From: Candidatus Binatia bacterium
Lineage (GTDB): Bacteria; Desulfobacterota; Binatia; UBA12015
Length of the DNA stretch: 64,000 bases
Direction of reading: 5' to 3'
Assembly (NCBI GenBank): GCA_029243485.1
Contig: JAQWRY010000086.1
Span: 186,001 to 250,000 of the forward strand
Part shown: piece after piece, positions 41,825 to 52,686 of the stretch
Numbering within the stretch: the first letter of the stretch is position 1
How the letters are laid out: each line of letters starts with the position of its first letter
Program-made: the position numbers and the translations under genes
The notes under the pieces: generated by a model
What the model was told of the DNA's origin: nothing
Databases searched by the model: none
The model's input: only the letters and a program-made list of their open reading frames with translations

Positions 41825-41840
41825 GGCACACCAGTGTGCC
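41825..41840. repeat. Perfect inverted repeat GGCACAC-CA-GTGTGCC
   Basis: Seven-base arms (41825-41831 and 41834-41840) with a 2-bp spacer look like a dimeric regulator's operator rather than a terminator. A further GTGTGCC lies at about 41843-41849. The binding protein is unknown; the LysR product encoded 360 bp downstream is one candidate. Confidence 0.4.
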
Positions 41841-41933
41841 TTGTGTGCCATTCGTGGCGCGCCGCCTGGCACAGTCCCGCCCGGTGTCCGGCCGACTCCA
41901 CGAAAAGTTGAGCGTTTTCGGGCGCTGCAGGCC

Positions 41934-41948
41934 TGGCACGAGCCCTGC
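41934..41948 (+). promoter_or_regulatory. Sigma54-like -24/-12 element
   Basis: TGGCACGAGCCCTGC keeps the GG-N10-GC spacing and matches TGGCACG-N4-TTGC at all but one fixed position. It would transcribe towards the LysR gene, start near 41960. No activator binding site or rpoN is visible in the window, so function is a guess. Confidence 0.35.
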
Positions 41949-42124
41949 GATGACCTCTGTCGTCCCCCAAGACACCCCCTGGGCCCTGCCGGTCTCCCCC
42001 CTCCCGCCGGCGGGGCCCAACCCCCCTCTCCCCCTCGTTTGCCACTGCGCAGTGTGCCCAACGCCCCTGGAGAGCCAGGCCGCACCTAACCTCAGAATCA
42101 CGCGTTGCGGGCCGACTAAAGCGT

Positions 42125-42205
42125 GCTAACGCTAATGGCTAGCTCTCGGATGATTAGGGCGACTCACGTATTAGCCTACCCATTGAGCTCGCCAAACTAT
42201 TAGCC
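42125..42205 (+). promoter_or_regulatory. Repeat block upstream of the LysR gene (putative operator)
   Basis: TATTAGCC occurs at 42169-42176 and again at 42198-42205, the latter touching the ATG. GCTAAC-GCTAAT lies in tandem at 42125-42136 and GATTAG at 42152-42157. The block is AT-richer than its surroundings. LysR regulators usually bind such repeated half-sites near their own start and repress themselves. There is no ribosome site between the last repeat and the ATG. Confidence 0.45.
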
Positions 42206-43105
42206 ATGCACATCGAAACCCTGAAGGTCTTCTGCGACCTGGTCGACACCGGCAGTTTTTCGGTGGCGGCAGCACAAAACTTCGTCACCCAGTCGGCCGT
42301 CAGCCAGCAGATCCGTACCCTGGAGACGCGCTACGGCCGAAAGCTCGTCGAGCGGGCAAAGCGCCGCGTCCGGCCGACCCCGGCGGGCGAGATCTTCTAC
42401 GAGATCAGCAAGGACATCGTCTCGCGGTACCACGATCTCGAAGGGCGACTTCAGGCCTTCGCCAACATCGTGGCCGGGACCGTGCGCGTGGCCACCGTTC
42501 ACTCGGTGGGGCTCTACGAGTTCTCCGAAGAGCTGAAGCGGTACGTCAAAGCGTATCCGAACGTGAACGTCCGGCTCGAGTACAAGAAGTCCAACCAGAT
42601 CTACGAGGACGTCCTCGCCGGCACTCTGGACGTCGGCGTCATCGCCTACCCGAGCAAGCGCCCGCAGGTGAAGCTGATTCCGTTCCGCGAGGATCGGCTC
42701 GTGATGATCTGCAATCCGTCGCACGCGCTAGCGAAGCATCGGTCCGTTTCGATCCGCAAGCTCGATGGGCAGAACTTCGTCGGCTTCGAGAAGGACATTC
42801 CGACCCACAAGGCGATCGAGCGCGCACTGCAGAAGCACAACATCCGCGTCCACTACGTGGCCGAGGTCGACAACATCGAAGTCATCAAGCGCATCGTCGA
42901 GGTCGGAACGGGCATCTCGATCGCACCGGAGCCGGCCGTTCGACCGGAAGTGCGCAACAAGTCGCTGGTTGCGGTGCCGTTCACCGATGAGCCGTTCGCT
43001 CGTCAGCTCGGCATCATTCACAAGGAAGGCCGCCACTTCTCGCCCGCAGCCGAGAAGTTCATCGAGATGCTGACGACGGAGCCCGAGGGCGCCGCACAGA
43101 CCTGA
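42206..43105 (+). CDS. LysR-family transcriptional regulator
   Basis: The 299-aa protein has the winged HTH (LKVFCDLVDTGSFSVAAAQN, SQSAVSQQIRTLETRYGRKL-like) and a two-lobe effector domain beginning TVRVATVHSVGLYEFSEELK. The overall pattern resembles CysB/CbbR-type members. The ligand is not clear. It stands alone, and the usual divergent target gene is missing; a 567-bp gap precedes it. Its 3' end overlaps the convergent PadR-like gene by 47 bp. Confidence 0.93.
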   Translation: MHIETLKVFCDLVDTGSFSVAAAQNFVTQSAVSQQIRTLETRYGRKLVERAKRRVRPTPAGEIFYEISKDIVSRYHDLEGRLQAFANIVAGTVRVATVHSVGLYEFSEELKRYVKAYPNVNVRLEYKKSNQIYEDVLAGTLDVGVIAYPSKRPQVKLIPFREDRLVMICNPSHALAKHRSVSIRKLDGQNFVGFEKDIPTHKAIERALQKHNIRVHYVAEVDNIEVIKRIVEVGTGISIAPEPAVRPEVRNKSLVAVPFTDEPFARQLGIIHKEGRHFSPAAEKFIEMLTTEPEGAAQT

Positions 43106-43628
43106 TCTCGCCTGGGGCTCCGTCCTCGACGACGCCCCGCAGGACCCGCAACTCCGCCTCCACATGGCCGAGTTCGCGAAGCCGCAGAAGCCGCGCCAGG
43201 GTGCCCTCACCGCCCGGCGAGCGGAGCAGAAGATCGCGGCGGCGCGCCTTGCGCTCGAGGGCCCGTCGCCACGGCCGCAGCTCGATTCGTTTGCCGTTCC
43301 GACGTGCGCGATCCACCGTGAACGCGAGATGGAGGCACAAGCTCCGTCGAAGAAGCCCTCCACCGGGCCGTGGGTGATGGAGCCACTGCCTCAGCGAGCG
43401 AAGGCCGAGCGCCGTCGGCCAGTAGACCTTTCGCATCCGACCGCGAGCCGCCTCTTCGTGCGACACACCGAGCCAGCCCGCGCGCTCGAGAACCGCGAGA
43501 ATTCCGTAGATCCTCGCACTGTCGCACGGGCGTGCCACCGGGAGGGCCTCACCGAGCCGAGAGTGAATTGCATACCCATGCGCGCGCATTTCCGACGCGA
43601 CGGCGAGAACGACGTGCTTGAGCGCCAT
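43059..43628 (-). CDS. PadR-family transcriptional regulator
   Basis: About 189 aa from ATG 43628. The winged helix is ALKHVVLAVASEMRAHGYAI, ARIYGILAVLERAGWLGV and RGRMRKVYWPTALGLRSL. A helical C-terminal dimerisation part follows (LHLAFTVDRARRNGKRIELR onward) and is Arg-rich. PadR proteins repress phenolic-acid or multidrug genes. It lies 51 bp downstream of the LLM oxidoreductase gene on the same strand and may regulate it. The 3' end overlaps lysR. Confidence 0.8.
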   Translation of the reverse strand: MALKHVVLAVASEMRAHGYAIHSRLGEALPVARPCDSARIYGILAVLERAGWLGVSHEEAARGRMRKVYWPTALGLRSLRQWLHHPRPGGGLLRRSLCLHLAFTVDRARRNGKRIELRPWRRALERKARRRDLLLRSPGGEGTLARLLRLRELGHVEAELRVLRGVVEDGAPGEIRSVRRPRAPSSASR

Positions 43629-43679
43629 GGTGCGAGGGTGACGCGTCCTCGTGCCATCCGACAACACTGGGCCCGGGAT

Positions 43680-44612
43680 CTATGTCAGAAGCGGCAGAAC
43701 GTCGCTTCCGAACAGATCGATCTGCTCTGGACCTCCCCAATCCCCGAACATCACGATGAAGGTCTCGACGCCGATTGCCTGGCGTGCCCGCAGACCCTCC
43801 GCGACCTGCTCCGGTGAACCCACGTGGACGTCGCCATCGAACCGCGCAAAGCCGCCCAGGGCGGCGCGGGCGCGATCGGTCTCCCGACGAATCTGCTCGT
43901 CGCCTCTCCCGAGGACCACCACGACCTGTTCGGAAACCTCGATCGCCGACGGGTCACGGCCGATCCGCTCACACTCCGCCACGAGCTGATCCCGTTTCGT
44001 CCCCAGATCGCGCCAGGCCGGGTTGGGGCAGTTCCAGACATCAGCGTACCGGGCGACCAGAGGCAGAAACCGTTCCCCCGCGCCGCCCAGGAGGACGGGA
44101 AGCCGCTCCGGCTTCGGCACCAGCGGCGCGTCGCGGATCGAGTGATGTTTCCCCTCGAAGGTGGCCCGCTCATCGGTCCACAGGCGCCGCAGGATCTCGA
44201 GCGTCTCCTCGAGCCGCTCCAGGCGCTCCCGCCCAGAGGGCACCGCGTAGCCGTAGGCGCGGTACTCGTCGTCCATGTAGCCAGCACCGAGCCCGAGGGT
44301 CAGCCGAGCGCCCGAAACCTCGGCCAGACTGGCGGCCATTTTCGCAATCAACCCGGGCTGCCGATACGAATGGCACATCACGAGCGGGCCCAGCTCGATC
44401 CGCTCAGTCGCCATGGCAAGTGCGGTAAGCGCCGTCCAGACCTCCAGATGGGCGCGGTCGGGCGCGCCGGGGAACCAGAAGTGATCATCGACCCAGCACG
44501 ATTCGAAGCCGTGACCCTCCACCAGACGGACTCGGGCGAGGAGTTCCTCCCAGGACAGATCCACCAGCGGGAGGAACACGCCACACTTGGGCCGAGCACG
44601 GGAATTGGGCAT
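43680..44612 (-). CDS. LLM-class flavin- or F420-dependent oxidoreductase
   Basis: About 310 aa with the luciferase-like TIM barrel: KCGVFLPLVDLSWEELL, HGFESCWVDDHFWFPG, IELGPLVMCHSYRQPGLIAK, LTLGLGAGYMDDEYRAYG and VLLGGAGERFLPLVARYAD. This pattern is common in F420-dependent enzymes, but flavin use cannot be excluded; no F420 gene is in the window. The start is ATG 44612; a GTG at 44624 adds four residues. It is followed by the PadR gene. Confidence 0.88.
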   Translation of the reverse strand: MPNSRARPKCGVFLPLVDLSWEELLARVRLVEGHGFESCWVDDHFWFPGAPDRAHLEVWTALTALAMATERIELGPLVMCHSYRQPGLIAKMAASLAEVSGARLTLGLGAGYMDDEYRAYGYAVPSGRERLERLEETLEILRRLWTDERATFEGKHHSIRDAPLVPKPERLPVLLGGAGERFLPLVARYADVWNCPNPAWRDLGTKRDQLVAECERIGRDPSAIEVSEQVVVVLGRGDEQIRRETDRARAALGGFARFDGDVHVGSPEQVAEGLRARQAIGVETFIVMFGDWGGPEQIDLFGSDVLPLLT

Positions 44613-44752
44613 GCGCCAATCCACCCCGTCTCCGAGCGCCTTGCAAGTCGATGGACGTGGAGACGACGACGCGCTCGGGCGTTGACAATGCGCAGGCCGA
44701 AACCGAGCATCTGTCGAGCATCGGGCGACTCCACGCCCCCAAGGAGAAGCAA

Positions 44753-45832
44753 TTGGCGGTAGATCGAGAGTTCAACGTCGCAGTGATCGGCGCCACCGGC
44801 GTGGCCGGGCAGCAATTCGTCGAGGCCCTGCGCGGACACCCCTGGTTCAAGATAACGGCCGTTGCCGCCTCCCCGCGGTCCGCCGGCAAGAGCCTCGCGG
44901 ACGCACTGCGCGAGCCGAGCGGCGCCAGCCGCTGGTACTGCGATCAGCCTGCCGACGACGACGTCCTCCGTCTCACGGTCCAGGACGCGGCTGACCTCGA
45001 TCCGGAAAGCGTCGACATCATCTTCACAGCGATCGAAAGCGACGCCGCCAAACAGCTGGAACCACGCCTCGCGCGCCATCGTCCCGTGTTCTCGACGGCA
45101 TCCGCGTTTCGCTATGAACCCGACGTTCCCATCATCGTCCCCGGTGTGAACCTCGACCACCTCGACATCGTCGACGCGCAGCGTCGCAATCGAGACTGGA
45201 AGGGCTTCGTCGTTCCTCTGCCAAACTGCACCACCGTCGGCCTGGTCGTGACTCTGAAGCCCCTCAGCGACGCATTCGGCCTACGCCGCGTCTTCATGAC
45301 ATCGATGCAGGGTCTCTCCGGCGCCGGCCGGACGCCAGGCGTTCCCGCAATGGACGTGCTCGACAACATTGTGCCGTACATCTCTGGCGAAGAGGAGAAG
45401 GTCGCCAAGGAGACCGGCAAGATCCTGGGGTCGGTCACCGATGGTGCGTTCGTCCCGAACGACGTCCCCGTCAGCGCCACGTGCACCCGGGCGAACGTTC
45501 TCGAGGGCCACACCGAGGCCGTTCACGTCGAGCTCGAGAAAGAGGCATCGCCTGACGCGGTGCGCGCGGCGTTCGAGGAGTACGGGCGCGAGTTCTGCGC
45601 ACGCGGCTTGCCCTCCGCACCGGAGCGCTTGATCCAGGTCCACGACGACCCGTACCGCCCACAGCCCCGCCTCGACCGGAACGCCGGCGGCGGCATGACC
45701 ACCTCGGTCGGCCGGATCCGTCTCGACGAGCAAGGCCTTCGCTACGTCCTGGTGTCCCACAACACCAAAATGGGCGCCGCAAAGGGTGCCGTCCTAGCGG
45801 CGGAACACATGGTCGAAAAAGGTGACCTCTGA
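44753..45832 (+). CDS. asd: Aspartate-semialdehyde dehydrogenase, archaeal/fungal type
   Basis: About 359 aa. It has the NADP fold FNVAVIGATGVAGQQFVEAL, the catalytic Cys159 in PLPNCTTVGLV, SMQGLSGAGRTPGV and HVELEKEA, all typical of the archaeal/fungal ASADH branch; the related malonyl-CoA reductase is the alternative. It makes aspartate semialdehyde for lysine, threonine and methionine. TTG at 44753 lies 6 nt after AGGAGA, so it is preferred to the ATG at 44651, which would add 34 residues without homologous motifs. Confidence 0.88.
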   Translation: MAVDREFNVAVIGATGVAGQQFVEALRGHPWFKITAVAASPRSAGKSLADALREPSGASRWYCDQPADDDVLRLTVQDAADLDPESVDIIFTAIESDAAKQLEPRLARHRPVFSTASAFRYEPDVPIIVPGVNLDHLDIVDAQRRNRDWKGFVVPLPNCTTVGLVVTLKPLSDAFGLRRVFMTSMQGLSGAGRTPGVPAMDVLDNIVPYISGEEEKVAKETGKILGSVTDGAFVPNDVPVSATCTRANVLEGHTEAVHVELEKEASPDAVRAAFEEYGREFCARGLPSAPERLIQVHDDPYRPQPRLDRNAGGGMTTSVGRIRLDEQGLRYVLVSHNTKMGAAKGAVLAAEHMVEKGDL

Positions 45833-45889
45833 TCGGCAGATCGCCCCTAGCAGCAATCGTGGGGGACGGTTAGGCTTTTAACGCGTTCC

Positions 45890-46209
45890 ATGGCGAGTCC
45901 CGAAAAAGGCGACGATACTGCTGTCGTCACTCGGCCAAAGACCGAGAAGAAGGTCCAGCGCCCGCAGCTCTACAAGGTCCTCCTACATAACGATGACTAC
46001 ACGACGCGAGAGTTCGTCGTGTGGGTCCTGGAGATCGTCTTTCACCGAGGCGATACCGAGGCCGTTCAAATCATGATGCACGTGCACAACAACGGAGTCG
46101 GCGTTGCGGGGATCTACCCGCACGACGTCGCCGAAGCCAAGGTGCGTCGAGTCACCGAGTTGGCCGAGAAACACGAGTTCCCACTTCTGACGACGATGGA
46201 GCCGGAGGA

Positions 46210-46213
<4 letters not shown>
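45890..46213 (+). CDS. clpS: ClpS adaptor protein for ClpAP
   Basis: The 107-aa protein has the ClpS core PQLYKVLLHNDDYTTREFVVW, VQIMMHVHNNGVGVAGIYPHDVAE and the N-end-rule pocket (Asn-Asp-Asp and His of the MHVH region). It delivers N-degron substrates to ClpA. The stop overlaps the clpA start (ATGA), so the two are made together. The ATG at 45890 follows a short non-coding gap after asd. Confidence 0.96.
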
Positions 46214-48507
<2,294 letters not shown>

Positions 48508-48542
48508 TCGGGGACACGACGGCCACACAGGGAGGTCCCCGA
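48508..48542 (+). promoter_or_regulatory. Perfect 8-bp stem enclosing the ribosome site of the gene after clpA
   Basis: TCGGGGAC (48508-48515) pairs exactly with GTCCCCGA (48535-48542). The 19-nt loop holds AGGGAGG, and the last base of the right arm is the A of the ATG. The stem starts 1 bp after the clpA stop codon. It may gate translation of the downstream gene or act as a processing/attenuation hairpin; there is no T-run, so it is not a standard terminator. Confidence 0.5.
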
Positions 48543-49219
48543 TGCCCGATACCGACAAGCAATTTGAGCTTCGCCAACTTCTGAAGGCGTATCGGAAGGG
48601 CCTTATCTCCGACGAAATCTTCGAAGACCAGATGCGCGAAATCCAGCTCGGGACTAGCCCGAGCGCCGCTCCTGAACCGCCCCCGCCACCCGCCCGCACG
48701 TACCGCGTTCGTGACAAGACGTACTCGAGCGAGCGCGACATGGTCATCAGTTTCGTGGACGAGTTTCGCGCCGGGGAGGCCTTCGGCGGCGTGATCTTCT
48801 CGCTCTGGACCGAAGTCGCGAAGGACCCGGCGGTGCGCGGTGGCCTGCGTGCCGTCTGCGAACGCGAAGCGATGCACGGCCGCGTCCTGGCCGCTCGTCT
48901 GAACGAACTCGGCGCCCAACCGAGAGCAAACCTGCCAGAGAGCTTCCGCGAGCAAGCCCGCGCGCGCCTCGGCTCCCAAGACGTCTCGGATGCCGACAAG
49001 GTCTCGGACTTCTTGAAGCAAATCCCGGACGCCGAGGCGGCCGTTGCGCCGATCCGCGAGGTCCTCGGTCAGATCGAGGATGACCTCGAAACCTGTGCAC
49101 TGCTCGCCGCGATCCTCGAGGATGAACTCGCGACGATTCGCTGGTTTCACCAGATCGGAGAAGACCTCGGAGTGTCCACGAACGACGCATCGACTGCACC
49201 GGAAGCCTCCGCACCGTAG
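48542..49219 (+). CDS. Ferritin-like helical protein of unknown function
   Basis: The 225-aa protein starts at ATG 48542 after GGGAGG. An N-terminal helix (ELRQLLKAYRKGLISDEIFE) and a Pro linker precede a four-helix bundle with FRAGEAFGGVIFSLW, CEREAMHGRVLAARLNELG and AILEDELATIRWF. The Glu and ExxH residues are placed as in ferritin-like metal sites. The exact family is not recognised. It follows clpA, so a stress role or iron handling is possible but only by context. Confidence 0.72.
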   Translation: MPDTDKQFELRQLLKAYRKGLISDEIFEDQMREIQLGTSPSAAPEPPPPPARTYRVRDKTYSSERDMVISFVDEFRAGEAFGGVIFSLWTEVAKDPAVRGGLRAVCEREAMHGRVLAARLNELGAQPRANLPESFREQARARLGSQDVSDADKVSDFLKQIPDAEAAVAPIREVLGQIEDDLETCALLAAILEDELATIRWFHQIGEDLGVSTNDASTAPEASAP

Positions 49220-49306
49220 CGCCCCCGGTTCCGACCAGATGACCCGTTCGCCCTCGGCTTACCCGGGCGCGATCTGCTAAGTTTCGAGCCTCACAGGAGG
49301 CTCACA

Positions 49307-51004
49307 ATGCACGACCTGATCATCCGCAACGGCACCATCGTCGACGGCACCGGCCGCGAACGATTCTCCGGGGACATCGCCATCGACGACGGCACGCTGA
49401 CTGAAGTCGGCGAGGTCTCCGGCAAGGGGAGGCGTGAGCTCGACGCGCATGGCCAGGTCGTCGCGCCAGGCTGGGTCGACATCCACACGCACTACGACGG
49501 TCAGGTTACCTGGGATCCGATGATGACGCCGTCGAGCTGGCACGGCGTCACGACCGTCGTGATGGGCAACTGTGGCGTCGGTTTCGCGCCGGTGCGACCG
49601 GGGCAGCAAGACTTCCTGATCGAGTTGATGGAAGGCGTCGAGGACATCCCCGGAACCGCGCTGCACGAGGGCATCGACTGGCAATGGGAGTCGTTCCCCG
49701 AATACCTCGATGCGCTCGAGAAGATGCCGCGCGTTCTCGACGTGGCGACGCAGGTGCCGCACTGCTCCATCCGGGCGTACGTGCTCGGCGAGCGCGCGCA
49801 CGATCTCGAAGTGACCGAAGCCGAGATCGCCGAGATGGCAGACCTCACACTCGAGGCGCTACGCGCGGGAGCGTTCGGGTTCACGACCTCGAGGACGATC
49901 CTGCATCGCTCGGTTCACGGCCTCGTTCCAGGCACGTACTCGAAACCAGAAGAGTTACTCGCTCTGGGCCAAGCCCTCGGCAAGGCCGGCCACGGCGTGT
50001 TCGAGATGGTCGCGGACTCCCTCGGAGGCGGTGCCGACGAAGAGTGGATCCGGAAGTTCTGCCGCGAGACCGGACGCCCGATCACGTTCGCCCTGGCACA
50101 GAACCCGGCCAATCCCACCGCGTACCGAGACACGCTCGAGCGCGCCGCGCAGATGGAATCCGTCGGCGAGCACATCGTCCCCCAGGTCCCCTGTCGTCCT
50201 ACGGGAATGCTCTATGGGCTCCAGAGTTCGTTTCATCCGCTGATCGCGCACCCGACCTTCATCAAACTCGGCAGCCTGCCGCTCGAAGAGCGGGTGCAGA
50301 AGCTGCGCAGTCCGGACGTCCGCGCGAAGCTCCTCTCCGAGAAGACGATGATCCAGGATCCCGTCGCACTGGGACTCCTCTCCAACTGGGCGCAGATCTT
50401 CCCGCTCGGTGATCCGCCGAACTACGAGCCACCGGCCGAGGCCAGCGTTGCAGCGGTCGCGGAACGCGAAGGCAAGCAGCCCGAAGAGGTGATCCTCGAC
50501 TGGATGCTCGAGCGCGACGGCAAACAGCTCCTTTTCGCCCCGCTCCTCAACTACGTCGACTGCGACTTCGAGGCGCTGCGCGAGATGATGATGCACCCCC
50601 GGAGCGTGATCGGCCTCTCGGACGGCGGAGCCCACTGTGGGCTGATCTGCGATGCCAGCATGCCGACGTTCCTGCTCACCCACTGGGTACGCGACCGGAA
50701 GCGCGGCGAGCGGATCCCGCTCGAACAGGCGGTTCGTCTCCAGACCGGCAACACCGCTGCGGTCTACGGCCTGAACGACCGAGGCACGCTCGTCCCGGGG
50801 AAGAAGGCCGACGTGAACATCATCGATCTCGACGCACTGCATCTGCACGCGCCGGAGATGGTGTTCGATCTTCCGGCCTCCGGGCGCCGCCTCATCCAAC
50901 GGGTCGAGGGCTACACCGCGACCGTCGTGGGCGGGCAGGTGACCTTCGAAGGCGGAGAGGCCACAGGAACACTGCCCGGGAAGCTCGTCCGCGCGCCGAG
51001 CTGA
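49307..51004 (+). CDS. N-acyl-D-amino-acid deacylase-type amidohydrolase
   Basis: The 565-aa protein has an N-terminal beta-sandwich strand HDLIIRNGTIVDGTGRERF, the metal site GWVDIHTHYDGQVTWDP, Cys/Asn loop MGNCGVGFAP and the late GLSDGGAHCG, which together define the D-aminoacylase group of the amidohydrolase superfamily. Such enzymes hydrolyse N-acyl-D-amino acids or related amides. It is larger than the typical 480 aa. The ATG at 49307 follows CAGGAGG. It is alone. Confidence 0.9.
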   Translation: MHDLIIRNGTIVDGTGRERFSGDIAIDDGTLTEVGEVSGKGRRELDAHGQVVAPGWVDIHTHYDGQVTWDPMMTPSSWHGVTTVVMGNCGVGFAPVRPGQQDFLIELMEGVEDIPGTALHEGIDWQWESFPEYLDALEKMPRVLDVATQVPHCSIRAYVLGERAHDLEVTEAEIAEMADLTLEALRAGAFGFTTSRTILHRSVHGLVPGTYSKPEELLALGQALGKAGHGVFEMVADSLGGGADEEWIRKFCRETGRPITFALAQNPANPTAYRDTLERAAQMESVGEHIVPQVPCRPTGMLYGLQSSFHPLIAHPTFIKLGSLPLEERVQKLRSPDVRAKLLSEKTMIQDPVALGLLSNWAQIFPLGDPPNYEPPAEASVAAVAEREGKQPEEVILDWMLERDGKQLLFAPLLNYVDCDFEALREMMMHPRSVIGLSDGGAHCGLICDASMPTFLLTHWVRDRKRGERIPLEQAVRLQTGNTAAVYGLNDRGTLVPGKKADVNIIDLDALHLHAPEMVFDLPASGRRLIQRVEGYTATVVGGQVTFEGGEATGTLPGKLVRAPS

Positions 51005-51133
51005 GCCACCCAGGGAGATCCGATCTCGGATGGGCCGCGCACGGAAAGTACGAGCAGCCGTGCGCGGGTGTGGCGTTTCCGGTCCGAGCCGGGATAGAAC
51101 ACCCTTTCGATTCTGAGAGAGGTCCGTTCCAAC

Positions 51134-51706
51134 TTGTCCGAGACGGCTCCCAAGTCCGATGACAGCGCGCTGGTTGCCCAAGTGGCCGGCGGCGACCCAC
51201 AAGCGCTCCGCTACCTCTACGAGCGCTGCAGCGGTCGTGCGTTCACCGTCGCTCATGGCGTCCTGGTGAATCGGGGAGAAGCCCAAGACGTGGTCCAGGA
51301 GACATTCCTGCAGGTCTGGCGACAAGCGAAGCGCTTCGATGCTCGGCGCGGTGGGGCGATGGCGTGGATCGTCACGATCGCGCGCTCCCGAGCCATCGAC
51401 CGGCTGCGCGCCCGCGGCGCGGCCGATCGCACCGTCGCTTCGGCCCGCGCCCAACCCCCGAATGCGCCGTCGCCGAGCGAAGCGGCCGAGCACACCGAGT
51501 TGCGCGAGCGCGTGGCCGGTGCCCTCGCAGAACTTCCGACCGAACAACGTCGCGCCCTCGAGCTCGCCTACTTTCGGGGACTGTCCCAAGCCGAGATCGC
51601 TCACGAGTTGGGCGACCCGCTCAGCACCGTGAAGACTCGCGTGCGCCTCGGGATCGGCAAGCTCGCGGCCCTGCTCGGGCCATCGATCATCGGAGAAGTC
51701 TCGTGA
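51134..51706 (+). CDS. ECF-type sigma factor (SigK-like group)
   Basis: The 190-aa protein starts at TTG 51134. Sigma region 2 (ALRYLYERCSGRAFTVAHGV, EAQDVVQETFLQVWRQ) and region 4 (LPTEQRRALELAYFRGLSQA, PLSTVKTRVRLGIGKL) are present, and region 3 is absent, as in ECF factors. The next gene overlaps it by GTGA and encodes the membrane anti-sigma, so the pair forms a stress-response switch. A TTG start may lower expression. Its promoter targets are unknown. Confidence 0.93.
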   Translation: MSETAPKSDDSALVAQVAGGDPQALRYLYERCSGRAFTVAHGVLVNRGEAQDVVQETFLQVWRQAKRFDARRGGAMAWIVTIARSRAIDRLRARGAADRTVASARAQPPNAPSPSEAAEHTELRERVAGALAELPTEQRRALELAYFRGLSQAEIAHELGDPLSTVKTRVRLGIGKLAALLGPSIIGEVS

Positions 51707-52668
51707 AGTGCGCCGAGTTCAAAGAGAACGTCGCGGCCTTCGCGCTCGACGCGTTGACCGAGCAAGAGCGTAACGCCTGCGACGCCCATCTGGCCGAGAC
51801 CGGCCCACACGACGGCTGCGAGAATGAGCTTCGCCAGGCCTACGAGACCACCGCGCTGATCGGCGCCGCCCTCCCTCCCGGCAACGCCGGTGAGCACGTT
51901 TGGACGGCAATCGAGAGTAAGCTCGAGCTCCCCACCAAAGGCGTCGAAGGGGCCGCGACGGAGCGTCCTTCCAGCAGGAGCAAAGGCTCGAACCGTGAAC
52001 GCTCGGGCAGAGTCACGCGACAGGGCGAACGGCCGGGGCTCGGTCTCCGCGAGGGCCTGGCCTGGGGATTGGCGATCGCCGCAACCGTCGCGGGGCTCGC
52101 CTTGATGAACACGCGGCGAAGCGATCAGAACCGGATCGCCGGCCTCGAGCAGCGTCTCGCGATCACAGACCGCGCACGAATCTCCGCGGAAGAACGGGGC
52201 GCGGCGACGCGCGGCGAGTTCGAAGTCCGCCTTCGCAACACCGGCGGTCAGTGGCAGACCTGCCTCGACGACCTCAAGAGCGCCATGGTGTCCCTCGACG
52301 AGCGAGACCGTGCGCTTCGTCTGATGGGCGCCCCCGAAACGCTGCTGATCCAACTCGCCGCACAGGGCGACGTTCCCTATCGCGCGAGCGCACTGATGAA
52401 CGCTCCGAAAGGCGAGGCCATGCTGCTCTCGAGCGCCCTCGCTCCGCAGGCCGGGAAGGCCTACCAGCTGTGGCTGATCCGCGGAGACGAGAAGATCTCC
52501 GCCGGATTGCTCGCCGACGACGCAGAGGCGGCCGCGAGTCTCGCCCACATAGACCCCGCACTCCTGATCAACGGAGCCCCCGACGCCATCGCCGTCACCG
52601 TCGAGCCAACCGGCGGCATGCCACAACCGACTGGACCGATCGTGCTCCTGAGCAAGGTCGGCGCCTGA
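51703..52668 (+). CDS. RskA-type membrane anti-sigma factor
   Basis: About 321 aa from GTG 51703, overlapping the sigma stop by 4 bp. The N-terminal anti-sigma domain (FKENVAAFALDALTEQERNA) with a partial His/Cys zinc motif is cytosolic; one membrane helix (about residues 118-136) follows a basic linker. The C-terminal periplasmic domain (GKAYQLWLIRGDEKISAGLL) is the RskA fold. Regulated proteolysis of this protein would free the sigma factor. Confidence 0.9.
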   Translation: MKCAEFKENVAAFALDALTEQERNACDAHLAETGPHDGCENELRQAYETTALIGAALPPGNAGEHVWTAIESKLELPTKGVEGAATERPSSRSKGSNRERSGRVTRQGERPGLGLREGLAWGLAIAATVAGLALMNTRRSDQNRIAGLEQRLAITDRARISAEERGAATRGEFEVRLRNTGGQWQTCLDDLKSAMVSLDERDRALRLMGAPETLLIQLAAQGDVPYRASALMNAPKGEAMLLSSALAPQAGKAYQLWLIRGDEKISAGLLADDAEAAASLAHIDPALLINGAPDAIAVTVEPTGGMPQPTGPIVLLSKVGA

Positions 52669-52686
52669 GCCTGGAGCCCAGATTCA

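Larger units (their letters stand above)
41639..42205. other. 567-bp intergenic region upstream of the LysR gene
   Basis: No convincing long gene is present. It holds a 7-bp hairpin (TCTACCC 41730-41736 with GGGTAGA 41745-41751), a perfect inverted repeat GGCACAC/GTGTGCC at 41825-41840, a sigma54-like -24/-12 element at 41934-41948, C-rich tracts at about 41966-42040, and a TATTAGCC/GCTAAT repeat block just before the LysR start. Such a long, structured gap is unusual in this compact window; a non-coding RNA cannot be excluded. Confidence 0.6.

Noticed and set aside
41950-42129. A 59-codon ORF after the sigma54-like element upstream of lysR
   Set aside because: It has no ribosome site and its Pro/Cys composition reflects C-rich tracts; not called as a gene.
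49955-51604. A 549-codon minus-strand open frame opposite the amidohydrolase and ECF sigma genes
   Set aside because: It spans two well-supported plus-strand genes and their gap, which a real gene would not.
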